Assembly (NCBI RefSeq): GCF_014170375.1
Contig: NZ_LZZW01000003.1
Location: 372,001-436,000, forward strand
Length of the DNA: 64,000 bases
Origin: Variovorax sp. UMC13
GTDB taxonomy: Bacteria > Pseudomonadota > Gammaproteobacteria > Burkholderiales > Burkholderiaceae_C
Direction: 5' to 3'
The position numbers and the translations under genes are program-made. The notes beneath the pieces were generated by a model, which was not told the DNA's origin, ran no database searches, and worked only from the letters and a program-made list of their open reading frames with translations. Below, one piece after another: positions 43,235 through 51,823 of the stretch. Each line of letters starts with the position of its first letter. The stretch's first letter is position 1.

Positions 43235-44118
43235 CCACCACCGTCCTTCCGAGCGTTCCGACGCCGTTCCCTCCTTTCACGCTGCGCCTGCCCGAAGGCG
43301 AGCCCGTGCCGCTGGTCTGCGACTCGCCGCACAGCGGCACGCAGTACCCCGACGACTTCGGCTACGCCGTGCCCTTCGACGTCCTGCGCGGCGGCGAAGA
43401 CACCGACGTGCACGTGCTGTGGCAGGCGCTGCCTTCGGTCGGCGCGACCCTGCTCGCGGCCGAGTTCCCGCGCGCCTACATCGACCCCAACCGCGACATC
43501 GAGGACATCGATGCCGAACTGCTGTCCGGGCCCTGGCCCACGCCGCTGCAGCCCAGCGAGAAGACGCGCCTGGGCATCGGCCTGATCTGGCGCGACGCCG
43601 AGAAGAACGGCAGGTCGCCGATCTACGCGCGCAAGCTGCCGGTGGCCGAGGTGCAGCGCCGCATCGCGACTTACCACGCGCCGTACCACGCCGCCATGCA
43701 GGAACAGATCGAGGCCGCCTACGCGCGCTTCGGTGCCGTGTGGCACCTGAACCTTCACTCGATGCCCGCCGATTCGTACGAGGGCCTGCAGATCCAGAGC
43801 GACCATCCGCTGGCCGACTTCGTGCTGGGCGATCGTGACGGCACCACGGCCGCGCCCGAGTTCACCGCGCTGGTGGCACAGGCGCTGAAGAAGCGCGGCT
43901 TCAGCGTGGCCATCAACGACCCGTTCAAGGGCGTGGCGCTGATCGCCCGCCTGGGCCGGCCGGCCGAGCGCCGCCACAGCCTGCAGGTGGAGATCCACCG
44001 CGGCCTGTACCTGGACGAAAAGACCCGCGAGCGCAGTGCGGACTTCGATGCGCTGCAAGATGCGCTCACCGCCGTCTCCCGAGAAATTGCCGACTACGTG
44101 AAGGACCAAGTCAAATGA
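43231..44118 (+). CDS. N-formylglutamate amidohydrolase family protein
   Basis: 295 residues. D-S-P-H-S-G near residue 33, R-A-Y-I-D-P-N-R-D and N-L-H-S-M-P hold the family's conserved zinc and substrate groups. The family includes HutG2-type enzymes that release formate from N-formylglutamate. Here it is fused into a peptide-import operon between the ATPase and M20 genes, with four-base overlaps on both sides, so the real substrate may be another N-acyl amino acid. Confidence 0.88.
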   Translation: MTTTVLPSVPTPFPPFTLRLPEGEPVPLVCDSPHSGTQYPDDFGYAVPFDVLRGGEDTDVHVLWQALPSVGATLLAAEFPRAYIDPNRDIEDIDAELLSGPWPTPLQPSEKTRLGIGLIWRDAEKNGRSPIYARKLPVAEVQRRIATYHAPYHAAMQEQIEAAYARFGAVWHLNLHSMPADSYEGLQIQSDHPLADFVLGDRDGTTAAPEFTALVAQALKKRGFSVAINDPFKGVALIARLGRPAERRHSLQVEIHRGLYLDEKTRERSADFDALQDALTAVSREIADYVKDQVK

Positions 44119-45320
44119 CCGTGATTGCCGACATCGAAGAACGCCACGCGGAATTCACCGCGCTGCGCCGAGACATCCATGCGCACCCCGAGCTCGCCTT
44201 CAAGGAGACGCGCACCTCAGACCTGGTGGCCGAGCGCCTCGCGGCCTGGGGCATCGAGGTGCACCGCGGCCTGGGCCAGACCGGCGTGGTCGGCGTGCTG
44301 CACGGCAGCCGCGGCCCGGGCGAGCGCGCCATCGGCCTGCGCGCCGACATGGACGCGCTGCCCATGCCCGAGCACAACCTGTTCAAGCACGCCTCGAAGA
44401 ACCCGGGCCGCATGCACGGCTGCGGCCACGACGGCCACACCGCGATGCTGCTGGGCGCGGCGCACTACCTGTCGACGCACCGCGATTTCGAGGGCACGGT
44501 CAACTTCATCTTCCAGCCCGCGGAGGAGGGCGGCAACGCCGGCGCCAAGGCCATGATGGACGACGGCCTGTTCGACAGATTCCCCTGCGAGGAGATCTAC
44601 GGCCTCCACAACATGCCCGGCTTCACGACGGGCCACTTCGCGTTCCGCAAGGGCGCGGCCATGGCTTCGAGCAACCGCTTCGACATCATCGTGCGCGGCA
44701 CCGGCGGCCATGCGGCCCAGCCGCACAAGGCGGTCGACACCATCGTGATCGCGGCCGAGATGGTCGGCGCGCTGCAGACGCTGATCTCGCGCCACAAGAA
44801 CCCGATCGACGTGGCGGTGGTGAGCGTGACGCAGATCCATGCCGGCGATGCCTACAACGTGCTGCCCGGTGAAGCCGTGATCCGCGGCACCGTGCGCACC
44901 TTCAGCACCACGGTGCTCGACGAGATCGAGAGCAACATGCGCCGCATGGCCGAACTGCTGCCGCAGGTGCACGGCGGCACGGGCGAGCTCAAGTTCCACC
45001 GCGCCTATCCGCCGCTGGTCAACTGGGACGCGCAGACCGACTTCGCGATGCAGGTCGCCAAGGACACCTTCGGCGCCGACAAGGTCGACCCGAACACGCC
45101 CCAGCACGGCGGCGCCGAGGACTTCTCCTTCTACCTGGAGAAGGTGCCGGGCTGCTACCTGTTCGTCGGCAATGGCGGCGGCGGCCACCGCGAGGACACC
45201 TACCACGGCATGGGGCCGTGCGAGCTGCACAACCCGAACTACGACTTCAACGACGAGCTGCTGCCGGTGGGGTCGACCTACTGGGTGCGGCTGGTCGAAG
45301 CCTTCTTCGCGCGGGAGTGA
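44115..45320 (+). CDS. M20-family amidohydrolase (hippurate hydrolase type)
   Basis: 401 residues. Metal-site motifs include R-A-D-M-D-A-L-P and H-G-C-G-H-D-G-H-T-A-M, with E-E-G-G-N-A-G for the catalytic acid. The C-terminal G-G-A-E-D-F-S-F-Y is typical of the hippuricase/indole-acetyl-amino-acid hydrolase group. It cleaves an N-acyl or N-aroyl amino acid amide. It ends the large one-directional set begun at 36273. Confidence 0.92.
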   Translation: MTVIADIEERHAEFTALRRDIHAHPELAFKETRTSDLVAERLAAWGIEVHRGLGQTGVVGVLHGSRGPGERAIGLRADMDALPMPEHNLFKHASKNPGRMHGCGHDGHTAMLLGAAHYLSTHRDFEGTVNFIFQPAEEGGNAGAKAMMDDGLFDRFPCEEIYGLHNMPGFTTGHFAFRKGAAMASSNRFDIIVRGTGGHAAQPHKAVDTIVIAAEMVGALQTLISRHKNPIDVAVVSVTQIHAGDAYNVLPGEAVIRGTVRTFSTTVLDEIESNMRRMAELLPQVHGGTGELKFHRAYPPLVNWDAQTDFAMQVAKDTFGADKVDPNTPQHGGAEDFSFYLEKVPGCYLFVGNGGGGHREDTYHGMGPCELHNPNYDFNDELLPVGSTYWVRLVEAFFARE

Positions 45321-45345
45321 CCCCGGGCCCGCGGCGGGCACTCGG

Positions 45346-47340
45346 TCAGTCGAGGGTGCCGAAGCCCGAAGGCGCGCCGCGGAGCCTGTCGATCCCGGCC
45401 AGCAGCACATGGGGCTGGACCGGCTTGCCCAGGTGCAGGTCGAAGCCGGCCTCGAGCGCACGCTCGCGGTCCTGCGGGCGGGAGAAGGCGGTCAGGGCCA
45501 CGGCCAGGATGCGGGGCCGGTCGAATGCACTGGTCAGCTCGCGCAGCGTGCGCATCAACTCGTAGCCGTCGCGGCCCGGCAGCCCGATGTCGCTCACCAG
45601 CACGAAGGGCCAGCGCTGCCTCGCGGCTTCGAGGGCCGAATCGAAATCCACGGCCACGCGCACCTGGGCGCCGGCGTCGGCCAGCATCATCTCCAGCATC
45701 TCGCTGGCTTCGGTGTTGTCCTCGACGATCAGCACGTCGACGCCTGCCAGCGGATGGTCGCCCGGCAGCGCGGCGGCGGTCGTGGCCACCGGGTGCGCGG
45801 GCAGCGCGGGATGCGCGTCGGTGGCACGCAGGGTGACCGTCAAGGTCGCCCCCTGGTCCACGCCCGGGCTCTGCGCCATCGCGTCGCCACCGTGCATCTG
45901 TGCCAGGTGCCTGACGATCGACAGCCCCAGCCCGAGCCCGCCATGGATGCGGTTGTCCGGCGAGTCGCTCTGGCTGAAGCGATCGAACAGGTGGCCGAGG
46001 AAATCGGGGCGGATGCCGCGTCCGAAGTCCTGCACCGACAGCGTGAGCACATCGCGCTCGCGCTGCAGCGTCACCCGGATGACGCCACCCTCCTTGGAGA
46101 ACTTGATGGCGTTGGTCATCAGGTTCCAGACGATCTGCTGCAGGCGGGTCGGGTCCAGCCAGTGGGCTTGGCCGGTGGGCAGCAGGTCGAGTTCGAGGCG
46201 AAGCTGCTTGCGCACCAGCGAATCGCGCAGCCCCTCGATGGACTCGCTCACGACCGCCGCGGCGTCGCACCACTGCGGGTCGAGCCGCAGCTTGCCGGAG
46301 CTGATCCGCGAGACGTCGAGGATGTCCGAGATGATGCGTGCCTGCGCATGCACGCTGCGATCGATGGCCTGCAGCGCGCGCATCATCTCCGGCGCCGCGC
46401 CGCGCTTCTTCAGGATGTGCACCCAGCCCGAGATCGCGTTGAGCGGCGTGCGCAGTTCGTGCGACAGCACGGCGACGAAATCGTCCTTCGTCCGGCTGTG
46501 GCGTTCGGCCGTCGTCCGCGCGGCCTGCTCGCGCTCCAGCACTTCCTGCCGACGGCGGTCGAGCTCCTGCCGTTCCGAGACGTCGACCGCGATGCCGATG
46601 CGCAAGCCGGTCTCGACATGCGCCGAGATGCTCCATTGCAGGTAGACCCAGCTGCCGTCGGGCCGCACCAGCGGGAATTCGCCTTGCCATGGCGCGCCGG
46701 CCGCCAGGGCGTCGACCGTGCGTTCCCTGACGAAGTCCGCCCATTCGGGCGGCGCCAGGCTGCTGATCGGCCGCTCGAGCAATTCGTCCGACGGCCGGCA
46801 CAGCATGGCCACCATCGCCGGATTGACGTCGGCGAAGTGGCCGTTGGCGTGGATCAGCACGATGCCGCTCATGGCCTGGCTGAAGACCGCGCGGAAGCGC
46901 GTGTCGCTGCGGCGCAGGCTGTCTTCCGCCATGCGCGCGCGGATCAGGGCCTGCAGCGTCGCCGTGAGCACCGCCGGCTCGACCGGGTGGACCAGGTAGG
47001 CGTCGGCGCCCGCGTTCAGGCCCGCGACCTTGTCGGCGTTCTGCACATAGGTGGCGGACAGGTGGATGACCGGAAGCAGGGCGGTCGCAGCATCGGCGCG
47101 CAGCAGGCGGCAGACCTCGAAGCCGTCGATGTCCGGCAGGTGCACGTCGAGGATCACGGCCGAGGTGCCGCGCGGTGCCATCGCCACGGCCTCGGCGCCG
47201 GTGGCGGCTTCCTCGGTGCGGAAACCGGCGGCGCGGATGATGCGCGCCGTCGAATAGCGGGTGGCCGGGTTGTCGTCGACCACCAGCACCGTGTGCAGCG
47301 ACCGGTCGATGGTGGTGTTGATGACCGCGCCGTCCGTCAT
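45346..47340 (-). CDS. Hybrid histidine kinase (receiver-PAS-kinase-receiver)
   Basis: 664 residues. N-terminal receiver (D65 phosphoacceptor, but His118 where the conserved lysine usually stands), then PAS (~145-260). The HisKA domain has H294 (V-L-S-H-E-L-R-T-P), and the HATPase has N-L-M-T-N-A-I-K-F, D-F-G-R-G-I and G-G-L-G-L-G-L-S. A C-terminal receiver follows with D584 and an intact G-K-P. No membrane segments, so it senses in the cytoplasm. The ATG overlaps the stop of the preceding kinase. It ends the stressosome-like operon. Confidence 0.92.
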   Translation of the reverse strand: MTDGAVINTTIDRSLHTVLVVDDNPATRYSTARIIRAAGFRTEEAATGAEAVAMAPRGTSAVILDVHLPDIDGFEVCRLLRADAATALLPVIHLSATYVQNADKVAGLNAGADAYLVHPVEPAVLTATLQALIRARMAEDSLRRSDTRFRAVFSQAMSGIVLIHANGHFADVNPAMVAMLCRPSDELLERPISSLAPPEWADFVRERTVDALAAGAPWQGEFPLVRPDGSWVYLQWSISAHVETGLRIGIAVDVSERQELDRRRQEVLEREQAARTTAERHSRTKDDFVAVLSHELRTPLNAISGWVHILKKRGAAPEMMRALQAIDRSVHAQARIISDILDVSRISSGKLRLDPQWCDAAAVVSESIEGLRDSLVRKQLRLELDLLPTGQAHWLDPTRLQQIVWNLMTNAIKFSKEGGVIRVTLQRERDVLTLSVQDFGRGIRPDFLGHLFDRFSQSDSPDNRIHGGLGLGLSIVRHLAQMHGGDAMAQSPGVDQGATLTVTLRATDAHPALPAHPVATTAAALPGDHPLAGVDVLIVEDNTEASEMLEMMLADAGAQVRVAVDFDSALEAARQRWPFVLVSDIGLPGRDGYELMRTLRELTSAFDRPRILAVALTAFSRPQDRERALEAGFDLHLGKPVQPHVLLAGIDRLRGAPSGFGTLD

Positions 47341-48236
47341 GGGACCTCCGGCGCGGGGGCGCCTGCCACGTGCAGCGGCAGGATCACCGAGAAGGACGAG
47401 CCCTTGCCCAGTTCGCTCTCCAGCTCGACGTGCCCGCCCAGGATGCCCGCGAGCTGCTTGCACAGCGAGAGGCCGAGGCCGGTGCCACGCAGGCGTTTCT
47501 GGACCGGGGAGTCGACCTGCGAGTAGTCGTCGAAGACGGCCGCGTGGTATTTCTGTTCGATGCCGATGCCTGTGTCGAGCACCGAGAAGCGGACCGTGTG
47601 GTCGTCCTGCCGGCGTGCCGACACCCGGATCTCGCCGCGGCTGGTGAACTTCAGGGCGTTGGCGATGAAGTTGCGCAGGATCTGCGAGAGCTTGCGGTCG
47701 TCGGTGTAGAGCCTGGGCAGGCCGACCGGCTCCTCGAACACCAGGTTCACCTCCGGGTTGGTCAGCACCGACTTGAACATGCCGCGCAGCGCGGCAAAGA
47801 TGTCGACCATCTCGAACCAGGCCGGCGAGATCTCCACGCGCCCGGCCTCGATCTTGGCGAGGTCGAGCAGGTCGTCGACCATCTCGGCGAACTCGGTCGC
47901 GGTCGACTGGATGAAATCGACCTGCTTCGACTGCTCGTCGGTCAGGGGCCCGTCCACGCGATCGCTCAGCAGGCGGGCGATGCTGCGGATCGCGTTCACC
48001 GGCGTGCGGAACTCATGGCTCATGTAGGCCAGGAAGCGGCTCTTGAGTTCGTTCGCGCGCTTGAGCTCCTCGGCCTGGGCATCGAGTTCCGCATAGAGGG
48101 CGACCACGCCGCGGTTGGTTTCTTCCAGCTCGGACCGCAGCGCGTCGATCTCCTCGCGGGCGGCCGCGAGCAGCGCGGCGGCCTCGCCGTGCGCCGACGG
48201 CGTGTCCACGGCCGGCGAAGTCTGGTGGGGGCTCAT
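47337..48236 (-). CDS. Cytoplasmic histidine kinase
   Basis: 299 residues. A coiled-coil-like N-terminus (~20-65) leads into HisKA with H74 (Y-M-S-H-E-F-R-T-P). The ATPase has N-F-I-A-N-A-L-K-F, D-T-G-I-G-I and G-T-G-L-G-L-S-L. There is no sensor or membrane region; input probably comes through protein contact with the upstream stressosome proteins or receivers. It overlaps the genes on both sides by four bases (ATGA pattern), consistent with coupled translation. Confidence 0.92.
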   Translation of the reverse strand: MSPHQTSPAVDTPSAHGEAAALLAAAREEIDALRSELEETNRGVVALYAELDAQAEELKRANELKSRFLAYMSHEFRTPVNAIRSIARLLSDRVDGPLTDEQSKQVDFIQSTATEFAEMVDDLLDLAKIEAGRVEISPAWFEMVDIFAALRGMFKSVLTNPEVNLVFEEPVGLPRLYTDDRKLSQILRNFIANALKFTSRGEIRVSARRQDDHTVRFSVLDTGIGIEQKYHAAVFDDYSQVDSPVQKRLRGTGLGLSLCKQLAGILGGHVELESELGKGSSFSVILPLHVAGAPAPEVP

Positions 48237-48901
48237 GCTATCGCCGCCTCTCGCAGCACCACCACGGTGGCGTCGTCGCGGCCGCGCGAGAAATCGCGAA
48301 ACAGGATGGCCGCGGCGAGGGTCGGGTCCCGCTCCAGCACGGGGAGGATCGGCGCGGTGTCCCAGCGGCTCGCGAGGCCGTCGCTGTGCACGATCGTCAC
48401 CCCATGCAGGGGCAGGGCCAGCGTGCTCTGGTCCGGTTTGCGGATCTGCACGCCGGCGGTGCCGTGCTGCGTGGCCATCGAGCGATCGAACACGCCCGAT
48501 ACGACGCGCACGGCCACGTTGCCGGCGCCCGCGCACTGGACCGTCTGCGCCTCTGCATCGACCCGCAGCGCGCAGACCGCGGCACCGCGTGTCGACTGCA
48601 GGCGGACGTGCGTGCGCTCGACCATGCCGCGCAGCTCGCCCGCGGCATCGTCCGAGAAGACATCGAGGGCGGCCTGCGACGCCTGCGCCGCCTGCGGACC
48701 GTGGCCCAGGCCATCGGCCAGCATCACGGTCGCCCGGCGGCCATCGAGCGCCACCGACCAGGCATCGCCGCACACCGTCTCGCCCTGGATGGGGACGCAG
48801 ACCGACCCGAAGGCGAAAGACGGCGCGTCGCCCGTCTCCACCGTCGCCGGTGCTCCCGCGTTGCGACCGACACGTGCGACGCAGACGGTGCCACGCGGCA
48901 C
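48233..48901 (-). CDS. RsbX-like SpoIIE/PP2C phosphatase, probably truncated at the N-terminus
   Basis: 222 residues from a GTG at 48901. The phosphatase domain is complete (D46 in V-C-G-D-A-W, D63 in A-D-G-L-G-H-G, later H-S-D-G-L and D-D-A-T-V-V-V-L). The first 10 residues (P-R-G-T-V-C-V-A-R) read like the last strand of a GHKL ATPase, the domain that precedes this phosphatase in related fused proteins. The frame continues in phase straight back to the stop of the RsbS gene, and there is no clear ribosome site. Family role: dephosphorylates RsbS/RsbR and resets the switch. The phosphatase may still work alone. Confidence 0.75.
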   Translation of the reverse strand: MPRGTVCVARVGRNAGAPATVETGDAPSFAFGSVCVPIQGETVCGDAWSVALDGRRATVMLADGLGHGPQAAQASQAALDVFSDDAAGELRGMVERTHVRLQSTRGAAVCALRVDAEAQTVQCAGAGNVAVRVVSGVFDRSMATQHGTAGVQIRKPDQSTLALPLHGVTIVHSDGLASRWDTAPILPVLERDPTLAAAILFRDFSRGRDDATVVVLREAAIA

Positions 48902-48913
48902 CGACCGGAAGAC

Positions 48914-49288
48914 TCAGCGGCCAAGAGAGGCCTCCCGGCGCGAGCGCTCGAGAAGCTGGACGCCGCGCTCCACGTTCAGCGCGGTGCGCACGCCCTCGAG
49001 CGACAGGCCGAGTTCGACCAGCGTGATGGCCACCGCCGGCTGCATGCCGACGACCACCGTGGTCGCCGAGAGGATGCGCGCGATGCCCGAAATGCTGGCC
49101 AGCATGCGGCCGACGAAGGAGTCGACGATCTCCAGCGCCGAGATGTCGATCAGCACGCCGCTCGCGCCGGTCTTGGCGATCTTCTCGGCCAGGTCTTCCT
49201 GCAGCATCATGGCCGTCTGGTCCTGCATGTCGACCTGGATGGTCACCAGCAGCACGCTGCCCATGCGCAGAATTGGAATGCGTTCCAT
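48914..49288 (-). CDS. RsbS-like STAS protein
   Basis: 124 residues, single STAS domain. S57 (I-V-D-S-F-V-G-R) is at the phosphorylation position of RsbS. The opening M-E-R-I-P-I-L-R-M-G and the V-G-M-Q-P-A-V-A-I-T-L-V-E-L-G run are typical of the RsbS family. With RsbR it would form the stressosome shell that holds the kinase RsbT. The 6-base gap from the RsbR gene and direct abutment of the phosphatase frame are notable. Confidence 0.9.
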   Translation of the reverse strand: MERIPILRMGSVLLVTIQVDMQDQTAMMLQEDLAEKIAKTGASGVLIDISALEIVDSFVGRMLASISGIARILSATTVVVGMQPAVAITLVELGLSLEGVRTALNVERGVQLLERSRREASLGR

Positions 49289-49294
49289 CCCGGG

Positions 49295-50140
49295 TCAACC
49301 TTCGCGCGTGATGCGCCAGCCGTTCTTCTGCAGCGCCATCGACAGGGCATCCGCCAGCGTCGCCTTGGTCGTGATGCCCTGCAGGTCGATGCCGAGGTGG
49401 ACGATGGTCTGCGCGATCTGGGGGCGGATGCCGCTGATGATGCAGTCGGCGCCCATCAGGCGGATGGCGCTGACGGTCTTCAGCAGATGCTGCGCGACCA
49501 GGGTGTCGACGGTCGGCACGCCGGTGATGTCGATGATGGCCAGGCCCGATTCGGTCTCGGCGATCTTCTGCAGCAGCGTCTCCATCACGATCTGGGTGCG
49601 GTTGCTGTCGAGCACACCGATCATCGGGACCGCGAGCACGCCTTCCCACAGCTTGATCACGGGCGTCGAGAGTTCGAGCAGTTCCTCCTGCTGGCGCTTG
49701 ATGATGTCTTCGCGCGCCTGCTGGAAGGTGGACACCGTGTACTGCGCGATCTGGTCAACCAGCGTGGTCGTGGCCCAGATGGCCTCGATCAGGCTGGCGG
49801 GGTCGGCGCCCAGGTCCTGCTGCAGCGCCGTGAACAGGGGCTTCTTCAGCGCGAGGATGAACAGGCTGGTGTCGGCGGCCGATTGGCCCCGGGCCGCGCG
49901 CGAGCCCGACAGCGACTCCAGCACATGCCGCAGGTCGCTCCATTCGGGGCCGCGGAAGGACGCGGGGTCGGCCTGCGCCGCGAGCGCCTGGCGCAGGGCC
50001 TCCACGATCCCGTTCGCCTCCGCATCCATCGCCCGCCGGGCGCCGGCCTCCTTGACCTCCGTTTCATCGATCCAGCGCTCGATGATCTTTCCCCCGGCCG
50101 CGTCGAGTGCCGAAAGGATGGCTGCGTGTTCCCTCTTCAT
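49295..50140 (-). CDS. RsbR-like stressosome protein
   Basis: 281 residues. An N-terminal helical sensor domain of the RsbRD type (~1-140) is followed by a STAS domain (~160-275). The STAS domain has I-D-I-T-G-V-P-T-V-D-T and G-I-R-P-Q-I-A-Q-T, where T213 and T245 are the likely phosphorylated threonines by analogy. Start at 50140 is chosen to match family length; a longer frame to 50200 has no ribosome site. It heads the minus-strand module RsbR-RsbS-phosphatase-kinase-kinase. Confidence 0.9.
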   Translation of the reverse strand: MKREHAAILSALDAAGGKIIERWIDETEVKEAGARRAMDAEANGIVEALRQALAAQADPASFRGPEWSDLRHVLESLSGSRAARGQSAADTSLFILALKKPLFTALQQDLGADPASLIEAIWATTTLVDQIAQYTVSTFQQAREDIIKRQQEELLELSTPVIKLWEGVLAVPMIGVLDSNRTQIVMETLLQKIAETESGLAIIDITGVPTVDTLVAQHLLKTVSAIRLMGADCIISGIRPQIAQTIVHLGIDLQGITTKATLADALSMALQKNGWRITREG

Positions 50141-50513
50141 ATGTACCTGCGCGTTCTGCTTCTGTGATAGCCAAATTGGCACGGATAGAAAAAGTGTCAA
50201 CAGATTCTAGGCAGATTGCAGGTCCGCACGAGCGGCCGGCGAAGAACATTTGAGACGCCCTCTCCCGGACGCGGTCCCGGCGCGGCCGGCGCAACGCAAG
50301 CTTCTGGGTCTTCGTGGACCCCGACCTGCTCTGGTTGGCATGGGGCCTCCACACGCGGGCCTGGGCGCTCATCGCCCTGCCGGTGGGCTGGCGGCACTGA
50401 ATGTGCGTGGCGTGGTCAAGACGGAAGGGCCTCGATGAGCGCGGGTCGCATTCGGGCCCGGATGCCGGTGGGAAGGAGCGGTGGATTTGCGGGATTGTCC
50501 GGGCCGGGTGTCT
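50141..50513. other. Non-coding stretch between RsbR and LysR genes
   Basis: 373 bases. The A/T-rich patch at 50161-50210 (gatagccaaattggcacgg, then aaaaagtgtcaac) is the probable promoter region for the RsbR operon. The rest is GC-rich with several short open frames that lack ribosome sites and protein-like composition. One (50308-50400, plus strand) is hydrophobic but very short. No gene is called. Confidence 0.6.
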
Positions 50514-51416
50514 TCACCGCCCGTCGTGCTCGAACACCCGCGCCGCCACCTGCCGGAAGTGCCTGGCGGCGGCGCTCTCCATCGCGGGGTGGTAGACCAG
50601 CGCGAGGCCCGTCTGGGCCGAGGCCGGCAGGTCGGCGATGCGCCGGTAGGCAATGTTCTTGCTCTGGAAGCGCTGCATGATCGACGGCACCAGGGCCACG
50701 CCCAGCCCGCTCTCGACCAGCGACAGCACCGTCTGGATCTGCACGGCTTCCTGCGTGATCCGGGGCACGAAGCCGGCGCCCTGGCAGACCAGCATCGCGG
50801 CTGCACGCAGGCCCAGCGCCTGCCCGCTGGCATACATGACGAAGGGTTCCCGGGCCAGCGACGCCAGGCTCAGTTCGGCCTGCGCGGCCAGGGCGTTGGC
50901 GCGCGGCAGCGCGACGATGAACGCGTCGCGTTCCAGGGGCAGCAGGCTGGCGCTGGTGCCCAGCAGCAGCGGCGTGCGGACCAGGCCCACGTCGAGTTCG
51001 CCGCCGTCGATGCCCTCGAGGATGCGGGTGGAGGTGAGTTCGCGCAGGCCCAGTTCGACGCCCGGATACTCCGCGCGAAAGAGGGGCAGCAGGCGCTGCA
51101 GCATGCCGTAGCTCGCGGAGCCGACGAAGCCCACCTGCAGGCTGCCGCCCGTGCCCTCGGAGGCGCTCCTGGCCGCGTCCGACAACTGCGTGCCGTGGAA
51201 GAGCATGCGCCTGGCCTCGGGCAGCGCGGCCAGGCCGCTGGGCGTGAGCGTGACGCCGCTGGGCGAGCGCACGAACAGGCGCGCGCCCAGCTCGGCTTCG
51301 AGTTTCTGGATCGACACCGAGAGCGGCGGCTGCGCCATGTGCAGCTTCTCTGCCGCGCGGCGGAAATTGAGCGTCTCGGCCAGGACGACGAAGTGACGGA
51401 TGCGGCGAAGGTCCAT
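50514..51416 (-). CDS. LysR-family transcriptional regulator
   Basis: 300 residues. Winged helix at 1-60 (R-H-F-V-V-L-A-E-T-L-N-F-R-R-A-A, A-Q-P-P-L-S-V-S-I-Q-K-L-E), effector domain after it. It faces away from an acyl-CoA cluster across a 407-base gap with several TATCG copies, so it is the likely regulator of that cluster. The effector may be an acyl-CoA or the free acid taken up. Confidence 0.92.
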   Translation of the reverse strand: MDLRRIRHFVVLAETLNFRRAAEKLHMAQPPLSVSIQKLEAELGARLFVRSPSGVTLTPSGLAALPEARRMLFHGTQLSDAARSASEGTGGSLQVGFVGSASYGMLQRLLPLFRAEYPGVELGLRELTSTRILEGIDGGELDVGLVRTPLLLGTSASLLPLERDAFIVALPRANALAAQAELSLASLAREPFVMYASGQALGLRAAAMLVCQGAGFVPRITQEAVQIQTVLSLVESGLGVALVPSIMQRFQSKNIAYRRIADLPASAQTGLALVYHPAMESAAARHFRQVAARVFEHDGR

Positions 51417-51823
51417 GGGGTGAGGAAGAGGTCGGCGCAAGGATATGTGGACGCGCAGTGTCCCCTGACCGGCCTGCGGCCCGAAAGGCGGGACGAAGCC
51501 TGGCATCGGCGTCCGCTGCAGCGCGTTGGCGGTACCCGGCGCGATGCCGGCGAAAGACATCGCCGCCGCGTATGGGTCGTGTAATTGCGATATCGAATCC
51601 GATGGTATCGATACCTGTATCGAATGTCTTCTTCGGGAAAGTACCCGGTCATCCGTATCGATAGACGCACCCGCGGTCCTCATCGCTTTTCGGTATCGGG
51701 AAAACGCAAACTTATATTGGACGCGACGAGGCATCCGCTTCTATTCTCCGCGGCTCCTTCCTACCGCTTGTGCCATCCGATGCCGTCCGTCCACACCGCT
51801 CCCTGCCCGCTGCAGTCCATCGC
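51417..51823. promoter_or_regulatory. Divergent control region with repeated TATCG sites
   Basis: No gene. The centre is lower in G+C than its surroundings. TATCG occurs at 51591, 51606, 51618, 51656 and 51694. The second is inside a perfect 12-base palindrome, ggtatcgatacc (51604-51615). The first three are 12-15 bases apart, the last three 38 apart. An A/T stretch at 51709-51717 (aaacttatattgg) may be promoter-like for the acyl-CoA genes. The sites could be LysR or other operator repeats. Confidence 0.55.

Noticed and set aside
50308-50400. Short hydrophobic frame that briefly resembled a membrane or light-harvesting peptide
   Set aside because: About 30 codons, no ribosome site, no conserved His pattern, and a stop not far upstream; most likely chance.
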